A stretch of DNA of 64,000 nt from an uncultured Ruminococcus sp. Lineage in GTDB: Bacteria > Bacillota > Clostridia > Oscillospirales > Acutalibacteraceae. The position numbers were made by a program, and so were the translations under genes. The stretch covers positions 67,520 through 131,519 of the forward strand of contig CAJUGO010000004.1 of assembly GCA_910585865.1 (NCBI GenBank), read 5' to 3'. The notes beneath the pieces are model-generated. The model saw nothing but the letters and a program-made list of their open reading frames with translations, made no database searches and had not been told where the DNA came from. Below, one piece after another: positions 24,798 through 34,683 of the stretch (position 1 is its first letter; each line of letters opens with the position of its first letter).

Positions 24798-26225
24798 TTA
24801 TGATTCTCTCTTTTTGGCTATCTTTTTGATAACATTCTTCACTATTTTCGCTCCGTCTGCTATCAGCTGCCTGTTTGCAATTACTGAAACAACCGCAACC
24901 ATAACAAGTGCCGCAAACTGTGTTAAGGGATTTCCAAAATAGTAGAAATAGCAGGTGATTCCAAATACAGCAGCAAGTATAAATATCCATTTCTTAGGGA
25001 ATTTGATTATAATATACTTTTTTAAATCAAAATATCTGTACAACGCCATTAGTCCAAATGCAACAGCCGTTGAAACTGCGGCGGCATATAATCCGATAAA
25101 GTTTACAAGCGCAAGATGAACTGCAATATTAATAACAGCGGCATAAATTGAAGTTTTGGCAATTTCCTTAGTCTTTTTTAATGCAACATAAATAACACTG
25201 AACAGTCCCACAACAATATTAAGCATTGACCCCAGCAAAAACACCGGCAAAACGCCGTAAGCTTCGCTGAATTTTTCGTTTATCATAATCGGAAACAAAA
25301 ACGGCAGGCACGCCGTAATTCCGATTCCTGCACATACAAACAGTTTAAACATATTTGAAATAACGCCGGAAAAAAACTCATCACGATCCGGATCATTCAT
25401 GTGCAATGATGCCGACTCAGACCATGAAAGGTTGAAAATATTGTAAAAGGTTATATAGACTGACGAAAATTTGTGTCCTACCGAAAGCAGACCGTTGGCG
25501 GCAGTACCTATAAACACCATGACTATTGTACGGTCAGACGCATTCAGCACCCACCACGACAGCGCATTTGGAACAAGCGGAACAGAATACTTCAAAATCT
25601 CTTTAAGCGTTTGCTTATCTGCATTTTTAACAGAAATATATTTATAAATTTTCTCTTTAAAAAACACAAACAAAGCCGTAAAAACATGGGATAAAATCGT
25701 CGCGTACAGCATTCCGTATATGCCCATATCAAACACTAAAAGAAAAACCAGATTTCCTGCAATTTGTGAAGCTGCCGATAAAAAGCTGCCAAAAGCAAAC
25801 GTAACGTTGTCGCCGAAGCCTCTTGCCGACTGAAGCATCATATTGGCAAATATACTTGCAAGTATATTATAAAATAAATACCATTTATATTCGGCAGCAA
25901 TAAAAAACTGAATTATGCCGAATAATACTGCTGAAACTATAACCTGAAAAATCGCAAACATCATACAGGTTGATATCACTCTTTTTTTACTCGACTCATC
26001 CTTACGTATATCAATCAAAAAGCGAAACAGCGCATGGTCCACCTGAAACAGAAGTACGGGTAAAAACAGTGATGTGTACGTAACTACCAAATCTACTATA
26101 CCGTATTCCTCGGTAGAAAGAACCGCGGTATACAAGGGCATTAGAAAAAAGCTCATAAACTGTGTACATATCTTTCCCACAGTGATTATCGCCGTATTCT
26201 TTGCCAACTCTTTATTTTTGTCCAT
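24798..26225 (-). CDS. Polysaccharide flippase, Wzx/RfbX-like (MOP superfamily)
   Basis: This 475-residue membrane protein has about 12-14 transmembrane segments and begins KNTAIITVGKICTQFMSFFL, the family's usual opening. EEYGIVDLVVTYTSLFLPVL also matches oligosaccharide flippases. Its role would be to move undecaprenyl-linked repeat units across the membrane before polymerisation. It lies in the minus-strand polysaccharide locus with a Wzy-like polymerase and chain-length regulators, which fits a Wzx/Wzy-type pathway. An internal promoter may add expression from here. Confidence 0.87.
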   Translation of the reverse strand: MDKNKELAKNTAIITVGKICTQFMSFFLMPLYTAVLSTEEYGIVDLVVTYTSLFLPVLLFQVDHALFRFLIDIRKDESSKKRVISTCMMFAIFQVIVSAVLFGIIQFFIAAEYKWYLFYNILASIFANMMLQSARGFGDNVTFAFGSFLSAASQIAGNLVFLLVFDMGIYGMLYATILSHVFTALFVFFKEKIYKYISVKNADKQTLKEILKYSVPLVPNALSWWVLNASDRTIVMVFIGTAANGLLSVGHKFSSVYITFYNIFNLSWSESASLHMNDPDRDEFFSGVISNMFKLFVCAGIGITACLPFLFPIMINEKFSEAYGVLPVFLLGSMLNIVVGLFSVIYVALKKTKEIAKTSIYAAVINIAVHLALVNFIGLYAAAVSTAVAFGLMALYRYFDLKKYIIIKFPKKWIFILAAVFGITCYFYYFGNPLTQFAALVMVAVVSVIANRQLIADGAKIVKNVIKKIAKKRES

Positions 26226-26306
26226 TATATTACCTCTAGTTATTGCTTAATTACAATGCCGCTGAACAATTTAATGACATATAAACCAAAATATAAAACA
26301 CTATTT

Positions 26307-26335
26307 ATTATAACTTTAAAAATGTGCAGCATCAA
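26307..26335 (-). promoter_or_regulatory. Internal promoter ahead of the flippase gene
   Basis: TTGATG and TATAAT are 17 bp apart on the minus strand, in a 188-bp gap of the polysaccharide locus. Confidence 0.6.
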
Positions 26336-26413
26336 AGTCTCATGTCAAAAAATTCTTACAAAACAAATTCATAAAATTACGGAATTAAAAATTGCATTTT
26401 AGTAAAACATCTT

Positions 26414-27511
26414 TTATTCGGTAAGTATTAATTTTAAATAATTTAAAGAAGCCTGTCTTTGGCTCAAGTATTCATCTGTCCTGTATTCTATATCCGGCTG
26501 ATTTTTATAAACTTTGATAAACTTCTCAAAATCAGTATAAATTCTGTCCTGAAATCCAAACATTTCTGCAATCGACGCAACTCTGGAACCCGTCTGGGAA
26601 TGTGCAATAATATGTATATCCTTCTTTTTAAAAATTGACGAAAAAGCAGTTGCATGAAAAGAAGAAGTAACAATAGAGTCAGCATCTAAAATTAGTTTTA
26701 CGAATTCCATAGGACCCGCATCACCGCAAAAAACAGATTCACAGTCAAGCTTGATTTTCGGTTTAAAATATACAACCGGAATTTTTCGTTCTTTTGAAAT
26801 AGTCTGTGCAATTTTTACAAGCTCACTGTTGTACTGAACGAAATAAAGAAAAATATATCTTTCAGGTACATCAACCGATGTATTTTTTACAAGTTCTCGC
26901 CACTGCGACTCATCTATAAGAAAAGTAGGATCTAAACTTTTTTCAGCAGAAATGCCGTGCTGTGATAACAAAAATGCGTATGCATCATTTTCACGCACAG
27001 ATACATAATCAAAATTTGTTATTCTGCGTATAAACTCATCACTCTGAAGCTTTGGATCATTTATATTTCCCAAACTTGCGGCATAGGTTGTTTTTCTAAA
27101 ACTGCCATTAAAATCGAGATAATATATATCATCAAAGCCGTCCGTTATGTTAGGATTGAGCACCTGGTCGCTTCCTGAAATTATCAGTCCGTAATCAGCG
27201 CCGTTTAATTTTAAATCCTTCTCATAATACGGGCTTGACATTTTTATTTTTTCCCTGAATCTTTCAAATCTTTGATGCCGCTTTTTTCTTTGACTGTAAT
27301 AGGGACAGGTCTTCAGCAAAAGCCATATCCATTTTGCCAAATTCTTACATATTCTCGGAATAACGCAATACCTGTTTTCAATGGAAGGATTTCTGTAGTC
27401 CAAAACCTCAACATCACAATCCATTTTATTAAGTACCGAATACAGAGCATAACACTGCAAAACTGCGCCGTAATTGTCTGCTCTGTGAAATGTAACAATT
27501 CCTGTCTTCAT
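26414..27511 (-). CDS. Polysaccharide pyruvyl transferase family protein
   Basis: Family members transfer pyruvate from PEP to a sugar in an exopolysaccharide, forming an acidic ketal. The opening MKTGIVTFHRADNYGAVLQC is characteristic, as are ADYGLIISGSDQVLNP near residue 105 and ILDADSIVTSSFHATAFSSI near 295. Length of 365 fits. It lies between the GT2 gene and the flippase gene. Some members of this family do not transfer pyruvate, so the specific reaction is an inference. Confidence 0.85.
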   Translation of the reverse strand: MKTGIVTFHRADNYGAVLQCYALYSVLNKMDCDVEVLDYRNPSIENRYCVIPRICKNLAKWIWLLLKTCPYYSQRKKRHQRFERFREKIKMSSPYYEKDLKLNGADYGLIISGSDQVLNPNITDGFDDIYYLDFNGSFRKTTYAASLGNINDPKLQSDEFIRRITNFDYVSVRENDAYAFLLSQHGISAEKSLDPTFLIDESQWRELVKNTSVDVPERYIFLYFVQYNSELVKIAQTISKERKIPVVYFKPKIKLDCESVFCGDAGPMEFVKLILDADSIVTSSFHATAFSSIFKKKDIHIIAHSQTGSRVASIAEMFGFQDRIYTDFEKFIKVYKNQPDIEYRTDEYLSQRQASLNYLKLILTE

Positions 27512-27544
27512 TTTATTCTCCTAAAACACAATACAAAATTAATG

Positions 27545-28537
27545 TTATCTGCCTATAGATTTTTTTATTATTCCGTACAATCTGTATTTCAGCAATAAAA
27601 ATTTACACTTGTTCTTTTTGTCAAGTCCATAATTTAAACTTTTTAAATCAGATTTCATACTCTCCAGAATATCTGATATATCATTTTTATCAATTCTTTT
27701 GCACAACAGCTTAAACACAATAAAATAAATACGCTCTGTTGTTTCATTATTGGCACAGGCAATATACTGCGGACAATTTTCTTTTGCAAAACTCACTATC
27801 TCTTTGTGCATTCGCATATTATCATTTATATATTCTGGTTTGGTATTGCTGACAGCACTGTCAGCATTTTTTGCATAATAATAGACAGCCTTGTTTACCG
27901 GCAGAACCCTCTTAACATATTTTATATACTGCATTAAAAACATACCGTCTTCGCTGCTTTTCATGCCATCGGGAAAACGAATATTATTCCTCCTAATTAT
28001 ATCAGCACAAAATATTTTATTCCACGGTGCATTAAATCGCTGCTGACACAAACCTTTGAAAAAAACATTCATATCCGATATTTCACCGTTTACCCGTGAA
28101 ATTCTTATCACAGATTTATTGGAAATATTCTCCTGAACATAATTACTTAAAACAGCAAGATCGTAATTTTCTGCCTGCATCCTATCCGCTGAAACAGATA
28201 TTGTTTTAACGTAGTCGGACGCTGTATAATCATCTGCATCTATAAAAGTTATATATTTTCCGGCCGCACGCTTAATACCTGTATTTCTTGCAGAACTTAC
28301 TCCGCCGTTTTCACGATTTTCAACAAAAACATTGCTGTACCGCTCTGCATATTCACGGCAAATATACAGCGAACAGTCACTTGAACCGTCATTGATTAGT
28401 ATTATCTCGTATCCATCCGTTCCCTGATTTAGAATGCTGTCAAGACATCTTCTCAGATACTTCTCACAATTATACACGGGAATTATTATGCTGAATTTTA
28501 TTTTATCGCTGTGACAATCATTTTTATCAGCACACAT
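27545..28537 (-). CDS. Glycosyltransferase family 2
   Basis: A cytoplasmic GT-A fold transferase that adds one sugar to the growing lipid-linked repeat unit. FSIIIPVYNCEKYLRRCLDS opens the catalytic domain, ILINDGSSD follows, and TFIDADDY near residue 100 holds the DXD metal site. Length is 330. GGAGGAG precedes the ATG. Donor and linkage cannot be read from the sequence. Confidence 0.9.
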   Translation of the reverse strand: MCADKNDCHSDKIKFSIIIPVYNCEKYLRRCLDSILNQGTDGYEIILINDGSSDCSLYICREYAERYSNVFVENRENGGVSSARNTGIKRAAGKYITFIDADDYTASDYVKTISVSADRMQAENYDLAVLSNYVQENISNKSVIRISRVNGEISDMNVFFKGLCQQRFNAPWNKIFCADIIRRNNIRFPDGMKSSEDGMFLMQYIKYVKRVLPVNKAVYYYAKNADSAVSNTKPEYINDNMRMHKEIVSFAKENCPQYIACANNETTERIYFIVFKLLCKRIDKNDISDILESMKSDLKSLNYGLDKKNKCKFLLLKYRLYGIIKKSIGR

Positions 28538-28600
28538 ATATTAATCTCCTCCAAAAGCTGAGCTGAAATTTACCGAAACACACATAAAAATGACAACACA

Positions 28601-29947
28601 TTAAAAAACACGGACATTTGTTTCGAGCATATTATCAGGCAAGCTGATCTGTTCTTCTTTTGATAAAACTCTCGAAAAAGCCAGCATTGCCCAGAACATA
28701 AAATTAAGCGTACCGGGATCTCCAATAGAATTAGATGTTGCCGCCAACAGCAAAAAACATGCCAGCATACCGTTAATCATACTTTTTGCCTTTATATCTC
28801 CCACTGTTTTTGCCATTTTCGGATTATACATTGTAATTGCGGAAATAACCCAAAAAATAAATCCGATTATTCCTATTTCCATCATAATAATAAGATAAGA
28901 TATTTCAAAGTTTCCCGCTATATCATATTGACTGAGCACGGCGCTGACTTTATTAAATCCTTCGCCCAAAATCAGCGTTTCAAGCGGCATTTTCGTAAAA
29001 ACTTCGAGCGCTTTAAATCTTACCATCGCAGAATCACCCGAGACGTCGCGTGCAAACATCATTGAATAAATCTTATCAAAATCCAAAGCAATAATCAAAA
29101 TCACCGCACACATAAAAAGCAAAAGCAAATTACCTATTTTTTTGTTTGTATAAAGGAATACAACTGTATACACGGCAAAAATTAAAAGTGCTCCGCGCGA
29201 ATTTGTAGAAATTATGCCTCCCAAAAGCAAAGCAAACTGAACACCCTTAAAGATCATGAGTCTGACATTGTTTTTTGGTATAATCTTATTGTAAAGATAA
29301 ACAATGCCAAGCACATAATATATTCCGTTTACAAGCGGATGTCCTAAAAGCGCCGTACCTCTGAACTGAAGATCCGTACGATATATATTATGAGTGCCTT
29401 TGTACCATCCTACAGTATTTAAATAATAGCTGTCAAAAAACAAACTCTGCTTAATTACCAGCTCAACACATGCAACTGCCGCATTCATAAGAATAAATAC
29501 ATATATATATTTCAGCAGTTTTGGCATTTCGCTCGGCTTCAAAACCTTAGCCATTGAAATCGCCGCAAGCATCGGCAAAAGATAATTATCAACCATTTTA
29601 TTGCTCAATGCCCCTGCGCCGTCAACACAAAGCCTCATAAGTATGATTACGGTGCAGCAGCCCAAAACAATAAGCGCTGTTAAACTTATTGTTCTGATAT
29701 GTAATTTTCTTGTCACTACCAGGCAGAAAAACAATATTAATGCGTCATATCCCGCCATGCTCACATTAACCATTCCGGAAGTACTATAAGGGCTTCCGCT
29801 GATCAGTCCGACCGCTTCCGGCGGAATAAATAAAATGACGGCAAAAAGAAATATTACCGCATTAACGACTTTGCCTCTTGAAACAAACCAAAAATTAAGT
29901 ACAGCCGAAGCCGCTAAAAACACTGCCAGAATTGCAGAAAAAGCCAC
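28601..29947 (-). CDS. O-antigen ligase/polymerase-like membrane protein (Wzy type)
   Basis: A 448-residue protein with about 11-12 membrane helices and a larger outside loop around residues 150-200 (VELVIKQSLFFDSYYLNTVG onward), followed by FRGTALLGHPLVNGIYYVLG and STNSRGALLIF. These match the Wzy/WaaL superfamily. It would polymerise repeat units outside the membrane. The start is GTG with GGAGGG upstream. A MITE-like element lies between it and the preceding gene of the operon. Confidence 0.85.
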   Translation of the reverse strand: MAFSAILAVFLAASAVLNFWFVSRGKVVNAVIFLFAVILFIPPEAVGLISGSPYSTSGMVNVSMAGYDALILFFCLVVTRKLHIRTISLTALIVLGCCTVIILMRLCVDGAGALSNKMVDNYLLPMLAAISMAKVLKPSEMPKLLKYIYVFILMNAAVACVELVIKQSLFFDSYYLNTVGWYKGTHNIYRTDLQFRGTALLGHPLVNGIYYVLGIVYLYNKIIPKNNVRLMIFKGVQFALLLGGIISTNSRGALLIFAVYTVVFLYTNKKIGNLLLLFMCAVILIIALDFDKIYSMMFARDVSGDSAMVRFKALEVFTKMPLETLILGEGFNKVSAVLSQYDIAGNFEISYLIIMMEIGIIGFIFWVISAITMYNPKMAKTVGDIKAKSMINGMLACFLLLAATSNSIGDPGTLNFMFWAMLAFSRVLSKEEQISLPDNMLETNVRVF

Positions 29948-29984
29948 TGTATCCCTCCTGTTTTAACAAAGATAAATATAATTA

Positions 29985-30144
29985 AAGAAGCGCTGATTAA
30001 ATCATCTTTAAATATTGTGCCGACAGATTGTTCAAAACCTTGCGCGCAGGATGACGCCTGTGCGCGAAGTTCTGGAAAGCATTGCAGAAAATACGCAAGC
30101 AAATTTTTTAAATAGCTTTTTAGCTTGATTTATTCGTGTTTCTT
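29985..30144. mobile_element. MITE-like palindromic element, about 160 bp
   Basis: Imperfect terminal inverted repeats (AAGAAGCGCTGATTAAATCA at the left, its approximate complement ending at 30144) flank a central GC-rich hairpin around TTGCGCGCAGG and CCTGTGCGCG. It has no coding capacity. It sits 4 bp beyond the stop of the radical SAM gene, within the polysaccharide operon. Ends are approximate and no target duplication could be confirmed. Confidence 0.5.
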
Positions 30145-30148
30145 AAAA

Positions 30149-31333
30149 TTACAGTTTCACATTATTCACCTGTGCGGCAATATCGGCATCTACAATTTCT
30201 TCGCCCGATTTGTCTTTTAATTGTTCCTTTGACGCCTCGCTTAATCCGTCGTTTGCAGCTGCACACATATCACATGTACTGCATGAATCAAGTTCTTCTT
30301 TTGTAACCTTTCCGTCCCTGTAGTCACGGACGATTTTATTCTCATACATACTGTATTTTTTCTTTTTCCAGAAAAACAAAAACTTATGCTTAATAACCCA
30401 GAGTACAGGCTTCCATATATATTTGTGCATAGCAGGTGAAACAGACCCTATCATCCAGCAGTCACGGTCACAGCAGCGTACCTTTCTTCGTACGGCTTCA
30501 GCCTCAGAACTGTTCCAAAGCTCGTCCCATATCTGTGCATTAAGGTTTCCCATTACCTCTTTGTCCTTGGTACCGTTACAAGGCATGACATCACCATACG
30601 GATCAATAAAGAAAGTATCAAAGCTCATATCGCACGGAAGCAAACGCTTCTGTCCGTAAATATAGTTTATAAGACCGTGATTAAAATATGCCCTGAACCA
30701 CTTCTTGGGACTGTTGGACTTTAAAAGCTCATTAACCAGATTCTCGAAATTCTGAGCCACCATAGGGCGGTCATGAATAATATTTTTTGCCTCAACAAAG
30801 TAAAAACTGTTGTGCAGAGAAGCAGTGGCAAACTCCATATTCATCTCGTTTGAGAGCTGATAGAGCGGCACAAGGTCAGGCGCATTTTTATCCTGAACAG
30901 TCATACCGAAGCCTACATCTTTCATTCCCATATCCACAAGCTTTTTTAAAGTTGTGTAGCCGCGGTTAAAACCATCCTGCAAACCGCGGATTTCGTTATT
31001 TGTCTGCTCAAGACCTTCAATTGAAATACGAATGCCGATATTGGGGAACTCATTGCACAAGTCAACTATACGGTCAGTAAAAAAGCCGTTTGTTGAAATC
31101 ACTATGCGGTCACTCTTCTTGTAAAGCTCGCGTACTATATCCTTTAAGTCAGTGCGAATAAAAGGCTCTCCGCCCGTAATATTTGTAAAATACATCGGCG
31201 GAAGCTTTTTTATTGTTTCAACGCTTATTTCCTCCTCTGGTTTTGAAGGACATTTATATCTGTTGCACATTGAACAACGTGCATTGCAGCGGTATGTAAC
31301 AATTACTGTTCCGTTTAATTTTTTTGCAGCCAT
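30149..31333 (-). CDS. Radical SAM protein with SPASM-like C-terminal cluster domain
   Basis: An AdoMet radical enzyme. Cys16, Cys20 and Cys23 form the CX3CX2C motif for the catalytic [4Fe-4S] cluster (YRCNARCSMCNRY), and TNITGGEPFIRTDL follows. A C-terminal region with PCDMSFDTFFIDPYGDVMPC, then CCDRDCWMIG and a later CSTCDMC, supplies further cluster ligands. The start has GGGAGG upstream. Its place in the locus suggests modification of a sugar or lipid-linked intermediate. Homologues of this type occur in other surface-polysaccharide loci, but the reaction is not known to me. Confidence 0.85.
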   Translation of the reverse strand: MAAKKLNGTVIVTYRCNARCSMCNRYKCPSKPEEEISVETIKKLPPMYFTNITGGEPFIRTDLKDIVRELYKKSDRIVISTNGFFTDRIVDLCNEFPNIGIRISIEGLEQTNNEIRGLQDGFNRGYTTLKKLVDMGMKDVGFGMTVQDKNAPDLVPLYQLSNEMNMEFATASLHNSFYFVEAKNIIHDRPMVAQNFENLVNELLKSNSPKKWFRAYFNHGLINYIYGQKRLLPCDMSFDTFFIDPYGDVMPCNGTKDKEVMGNLNAQIWDELWNSSEAEAVRRKVRCCDRDCWMIGSVSPAMHKYIWKPVLWVIKHKFLFFWKKKKYSMYENKIVRDYRDGKVTKEELDSCSTCDMCAAANDGLSEASKEQLKDKSGEEIVDADIAAQVNNVKL

Positions 31334-31462
31334 ATTATCCTCCCATATTACAAATAAAACTGCTTTTATTTATATTTTCGCAAAAGTAATATTTTCAAAA
31401 TATCTTTATTTAAAATTCATATTATTTATTCCATATAGCTTTCAGGGCGATTTTCAAAGCTA

Positions 31463-32356
31463 TTATTCTTCAGCTATAGGTTCAAAACTCACAGAATATA
31501 ATTTCAGCAAGTTTTTCATGACATCTCCCTGATTTCCTGCATTGACAGATGTTAAGCTTGTCCTTTGTGAGTTTTTTACAGTGAACCATTCTGTGGAGTT
31601 CACATTAACCTTTACAACCTTATATCCTCTGTAAACGCTGAAAACCTTCAGCCAGTAATCATCTGATGTCGGCGCTATGCTCATAATCTTTTCACGGTCA
31701 ATTTCACAGCCGGAAAAGAATCCTTTGGGATACAGTACGCCGCCTACTCCCGTAGCAGACAGCAGATAATCCGGACCTTTACAGTCTGCCGATAACGAAT
31801 CCCAGTATTTACCGTTTACGGGAATCCCTGACTCATCAAGCCTGATTTTGCTGGCTCTGTAACAAACCACACACTTTTCATATTGACCTGATGTTTTAAT
31901 AAGACCCTCAAGCCAATTCGGCGGATACAATGTATCATCGTCAGCTATAACAATATTATAATCAGGATATATTTGTGCAGTTTCAAATATCTTTTTATAT
32001 GATCTGAAATCCTCACAATATCTAATTTCAAGCCCTTTTTTTGTTAAATCGTTAAGTTTTTTCGGTATACCGTCAGGAAACTGACTGGCTGCCAGCCACA
32101 AAATCAAGTGCTTTGGCTTTATTGTTTGGCGAAGCAGACTTTCAATACAGATATGAACCTTATCAATTCTTGCAGGATATGAAGTAAGCGATATAATTAC
32201 TGAGTCGTCAGACCATTTGTGCTTCTGTGTTTTTTTTATACTGCACCATATGGGATATAAACAATTTGCAGCCTTTCCCAGCACACGGTTGCAAAATATT
32301 TCAATGCGGTTGGCCTTTGCCCACGGTGTCGTAAATTTATACAATAATCCTAACAT
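31463..32356 (-). CDS. Glycosyltransferase-like protein (GT-A, DXD type)
   Basis: A 297-residue protein whose core begins SVIISLTSYPARIDKVHICI, has a strand-loop NIVIADDDTLYPPNWLEGLI near residue 155 that would hold the metal-binding Asp triad, and ends with a TSDDYWLK motif near 232. It resembles bacterial glycosyltransferases found beside TupA-type ATP-grasp genes. It starts only 3 nt after the ATP-grasp gene. Donor and acceptor are unknown. Confidence 0.75.
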   Translation of the reverse strand: MLGLLYKFTTPWAKANRIEIFCNRVLGKAANCLYPIWCSIKKTQKHKWSDDSVIISLTSYPARIDKVHICIESLLRQTIKPKHLILWLAASQFPDGIPKKLNDLTKKGLEIRYCEDFRSYKKIFETAQIYPDYNIVIADDDTLYPPNWLEGLIKTSGQYEKCVVCYRASKIRLDESGIPVNGKYWDSLSADCKGPDYLLSATGVGGVLYPKGFFSGCEIDREKIMSIAPTSDDYWLKVFSVYRGYKVVKVNVNSTEWFTVKNSQRTSLTSVNAGNQGDVMKNLLKLYSVSFEPIAEE

Positions 32357-32359
32357 AAC

Positions 32360-33301
32360 TCAATGCTCCCGGCTGCATTCAATTTCAGAAGAGTACTTCA
32401 TTTCGCTTCCCCATTTGCCTATTCCGGCAGCAGGAGTAAATGTCATTTCACCAAATTTGACGCCGTCCTGCAAAATATACATATCTACCCTTACATATTT
32501 AAATGATGAACTTAATTTACCGGCAGCTTCCAGCATTTCATCCAAACACTTCGGTGCCTTCGGCGGTATATCGTACTGTTTATAAGTATGATGCTTAAAG
32601 TTAACCAAGTTCCAATTTGTATCAAAAAAGGCTTCGTTTCCGGTATGTTTTTTCAGATTTCGATTTCCTATTACCTGAATAATTCTGGGGTGCCCGTTAA
32701 AACAGTGTATCTTATAATCACAAAGATCTCCGTCCGTTTGTTCTATATACTTTTCTGCTATTATCCTCCTTGGAATAGCATAATACTGCTGTTCCATTCC
32801 GGACAGGTCATACGGTGTCTTAAGCCACGACGCACAGGTTCTCAATGCTTTTTTTCTGTTTATTGCCGTTTTGTCTTTCACAACAATATTCATTGCACTT
32901 CCGTGATTTGCCTTTAATACAAAAGCCTTGGGCAGCTTTTCAAAATCAATCGCCGCGGCATTTTCCCATACTCCGTATATTGGGATTAAATATTTATCGC
33001 CTATCTGTTCCTTTACCCAGTCTCTTACTAAATATTTATCAGAAAGCACGGTTTTAATTGCAGTGTTATCATATAGCTTGAGCCACTGTATTTTTTCATT
33101 AAATTCCTGCGGACATTCCAAATCAAGCTTTTTTCCGGTATGTTTTAAGTACCATTTACATAGCTCCTGCCTCTTCTTTTCTTCATCCAAAGACTCATAT
33201 TTCTTTTCACGGCAAACAAGCACAAAGTACTTTAATTTCTTACCGAACTGCGTGTCTGCAAAACTATGAGCTAAGTTTTTAAGCATTTTTTTGCCCTGCA
33301 T
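32360..33301 (-). CDS. TupA-type ATP-grasp protein
   Basis: This family was named from teichuronopeptide biosynthesis, where an ATP-grasp enzyme ligates an amino acid to a polymer carboxyl group. Diagnostic stretches include FNEKIQWLKLYDN near 63, SDKYLVRDWVKEQIGDKYLI near 87, and KAFVLKANHGSAMNIVVKDK near 125. The ending has DMYILQDGVKFGEMTFTPAAG, the ATP-grasp metal site. AAAGGAG precedes the ATG. In a locus that also makes UDP-uronic acid, amino-acylation of a uronate is a reasonable inference. Confidence 0.87.
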   Translation of the reverse strand: MQGKKMLKNLAHSFADTQFGKKLKYFVLVCREKKYESLDEEKKRQELCKWYLKHTGKKLDLECPQEFNEKIQWLKLYDNTAIKTVLSDKYLVRDWVKEQIGDKYLIPIYGVWENAAAIDFEKLPKAFVLKANHGSAMNIVVKDKTAINRKKALRTCASWLKTPYDLSGMEQQYYAIPRRIIAEKYIEQTDGDLCDYKIHCFNGHPRIIQVIGNRNLKKHTGNEAFFDTNWNLVNFKHHTYKQYDIPPKAPKCLDEMLEAAGKLSSSFKYVRVDMYILQDGVKFGEMTFTPAAGIGKWGSEMKYSSEIECSREH

Positions 33302-33446
33302 AAAGCTTTTCTCCTTTAAATCTATCCGCGCTAAAACGCCGGCATTCCGATTTTATACCATATATTGCTTCTGTCTTTAAAATTCACTTTTTCGTTTAAT
33401 TCTGCCAATATTCCCCATTGCACTTTTGCATGGCAATCAATAAACA

Positions 33447-34592
33447 CTACTCAGACTTGATAATCTCCATATACTTGTCATAGTATTTTTCGGCTACTAT
33501 AGGCCATAAATATTCGCTGTTTATTTTCTGCTTACCCAATTCTCCCATTTTTTCGCAGTCATTCTTTTCAAACATATGAAAATATAGTTTTTTTGCCCAT
33601 TCATCAGAATTAAAATTATTAATTACCACACCGTCTTTATCATTGCTGATAACATCAATCGGACCTGCCGCGCTATATGTAATTACAGGTGTTCCAAAAT
33701 ACATTGCTTCCATCAGAACCATTCCAAAAATCTCGTAACGCGTGGGCAAAATAAACATGCTGCTTTCAGCATACAAATCAGGCAGCTCGTTTTGCGGAAT
33801 TTTATCTATAAAATATACATCTTCCGTATTTTTGCTGCGGGCATATTCGCGAACCTCATCAAGCATAGGCCCTTGTCCTACATATACCAAACAGCACTCA
33901 GCATTCTTTTCTTTAAGCTTTGTGTAAACATCTATGCAAAAAAGCGGCTTGCGTCTTTCCTCCACTTTACCAACATACAAAAGAATCTTTTTTTCATTGG
34001 AAATGCCCAGTTTTTTTCTATAATCAATACTCTCGCTTCGAGAAAAATTAGATGTCTCAAGCGCAACAGGAATTACATCAATATTGTCAAAGTTTTTCTG
34101 CTCCAGATATTTTTTTGCAGATGTAGTCTTTGCAATACAGTACTTTGTGTTTTTTCTTAATGTTTTTAAAAGCGTCCAGTCAAAGACATACTGTATCATT
34201 CTTTTGTATTTTTCAGGATAATTTTCATACATGCCCTGCCACAAAACAAATTTTATTCCCTTTTTTCTGCAATATTTGCTGACCAAAACAGTTGTAATCT
34301 GACTGTCGTCTAATGCCTGAATCAAATCATAATGGTTTGAGTCCAAAATACCCTTCAAATCTTTGTAATAACCCTGCTGACCCGGAATCTTAAAACCTTT
34401 GAGCCAATAAACAGTAACTCTGTCTTCCTTTCCAAGCTTTTCGCTGTAAGTTTCCCCTGTATCCGAAATCAAAAACACATCCACAAGCACTCCCAATTCA
34501 GCCAAAACCTTTGCCATTCCGATCTCCTGGATATTGTACTGGCTTTTTGATACAGCCGAGCATGCCGATCTGATTATTGCAATATGTTTCAT
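33447..34592 (-). CDS. Glycosyltransferase family 4
   Basis: A GT-B fold transferase using a nucleotide sugar. The donor-binding half has KILLYVGKVEERRKPLFCID near residue 195, CCLVYVGQGPMLDEV, and the E-x7-E-like region LPTRYEIFGMVLMEAMYFGT near 290 with GPIDVI following. Length is 381. It is one of two adjacent GT4 genes. Substrates cannot be assigned. Confidence 0.92.
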   Translation of the reverse strand: MKHIAIIRSACSAVSKSQYNIQEIGMAKVLAELGVLVDVFLISDTGETYSEKLGKEDRVTVYWLKGFKIPGQQGYYKDLKGILDSNHYDLIQALDDSQITTVLVSKYCRKKGIKFVLWQGMYENYPEKYKRMIQYVFDWTLLKTLRKNTKYCIAKTTSAKKYLEQKNFDNIDVIPVALETSNFSRSESIDYRKKLGISNEKKILLYVGKVEERRKPLFCIDVYTKLKEKNAECCLVYVGQGPMLDEVREYARSKNTEDVYFIDKIPQNELPDLYAESSMFILPTRYEIFGMVLMEAMYFGTPVITYSAAGPIDVISNDKDGVVINNFNSDEWAKKLYFHMFEKNDCEKMGELGKQKINSEYLWPIVAEKYYDKYMEIIKSE

Positions 34593-34683
34593 CTATGCTA
34601 TACCTCTTTTGTTTTTTATTTTATACCAGAGCGTAACCGAAAAGCGCCTGACACACCCTGATTCTTATCAAATTATAAGAAAA

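Noticed and set aside
29914..30102. 62-codon minus-strand frame across the MITE-like element
   Set aside because: It overlaps the start of the polymerase gene and lies mostly in the palindromic element.
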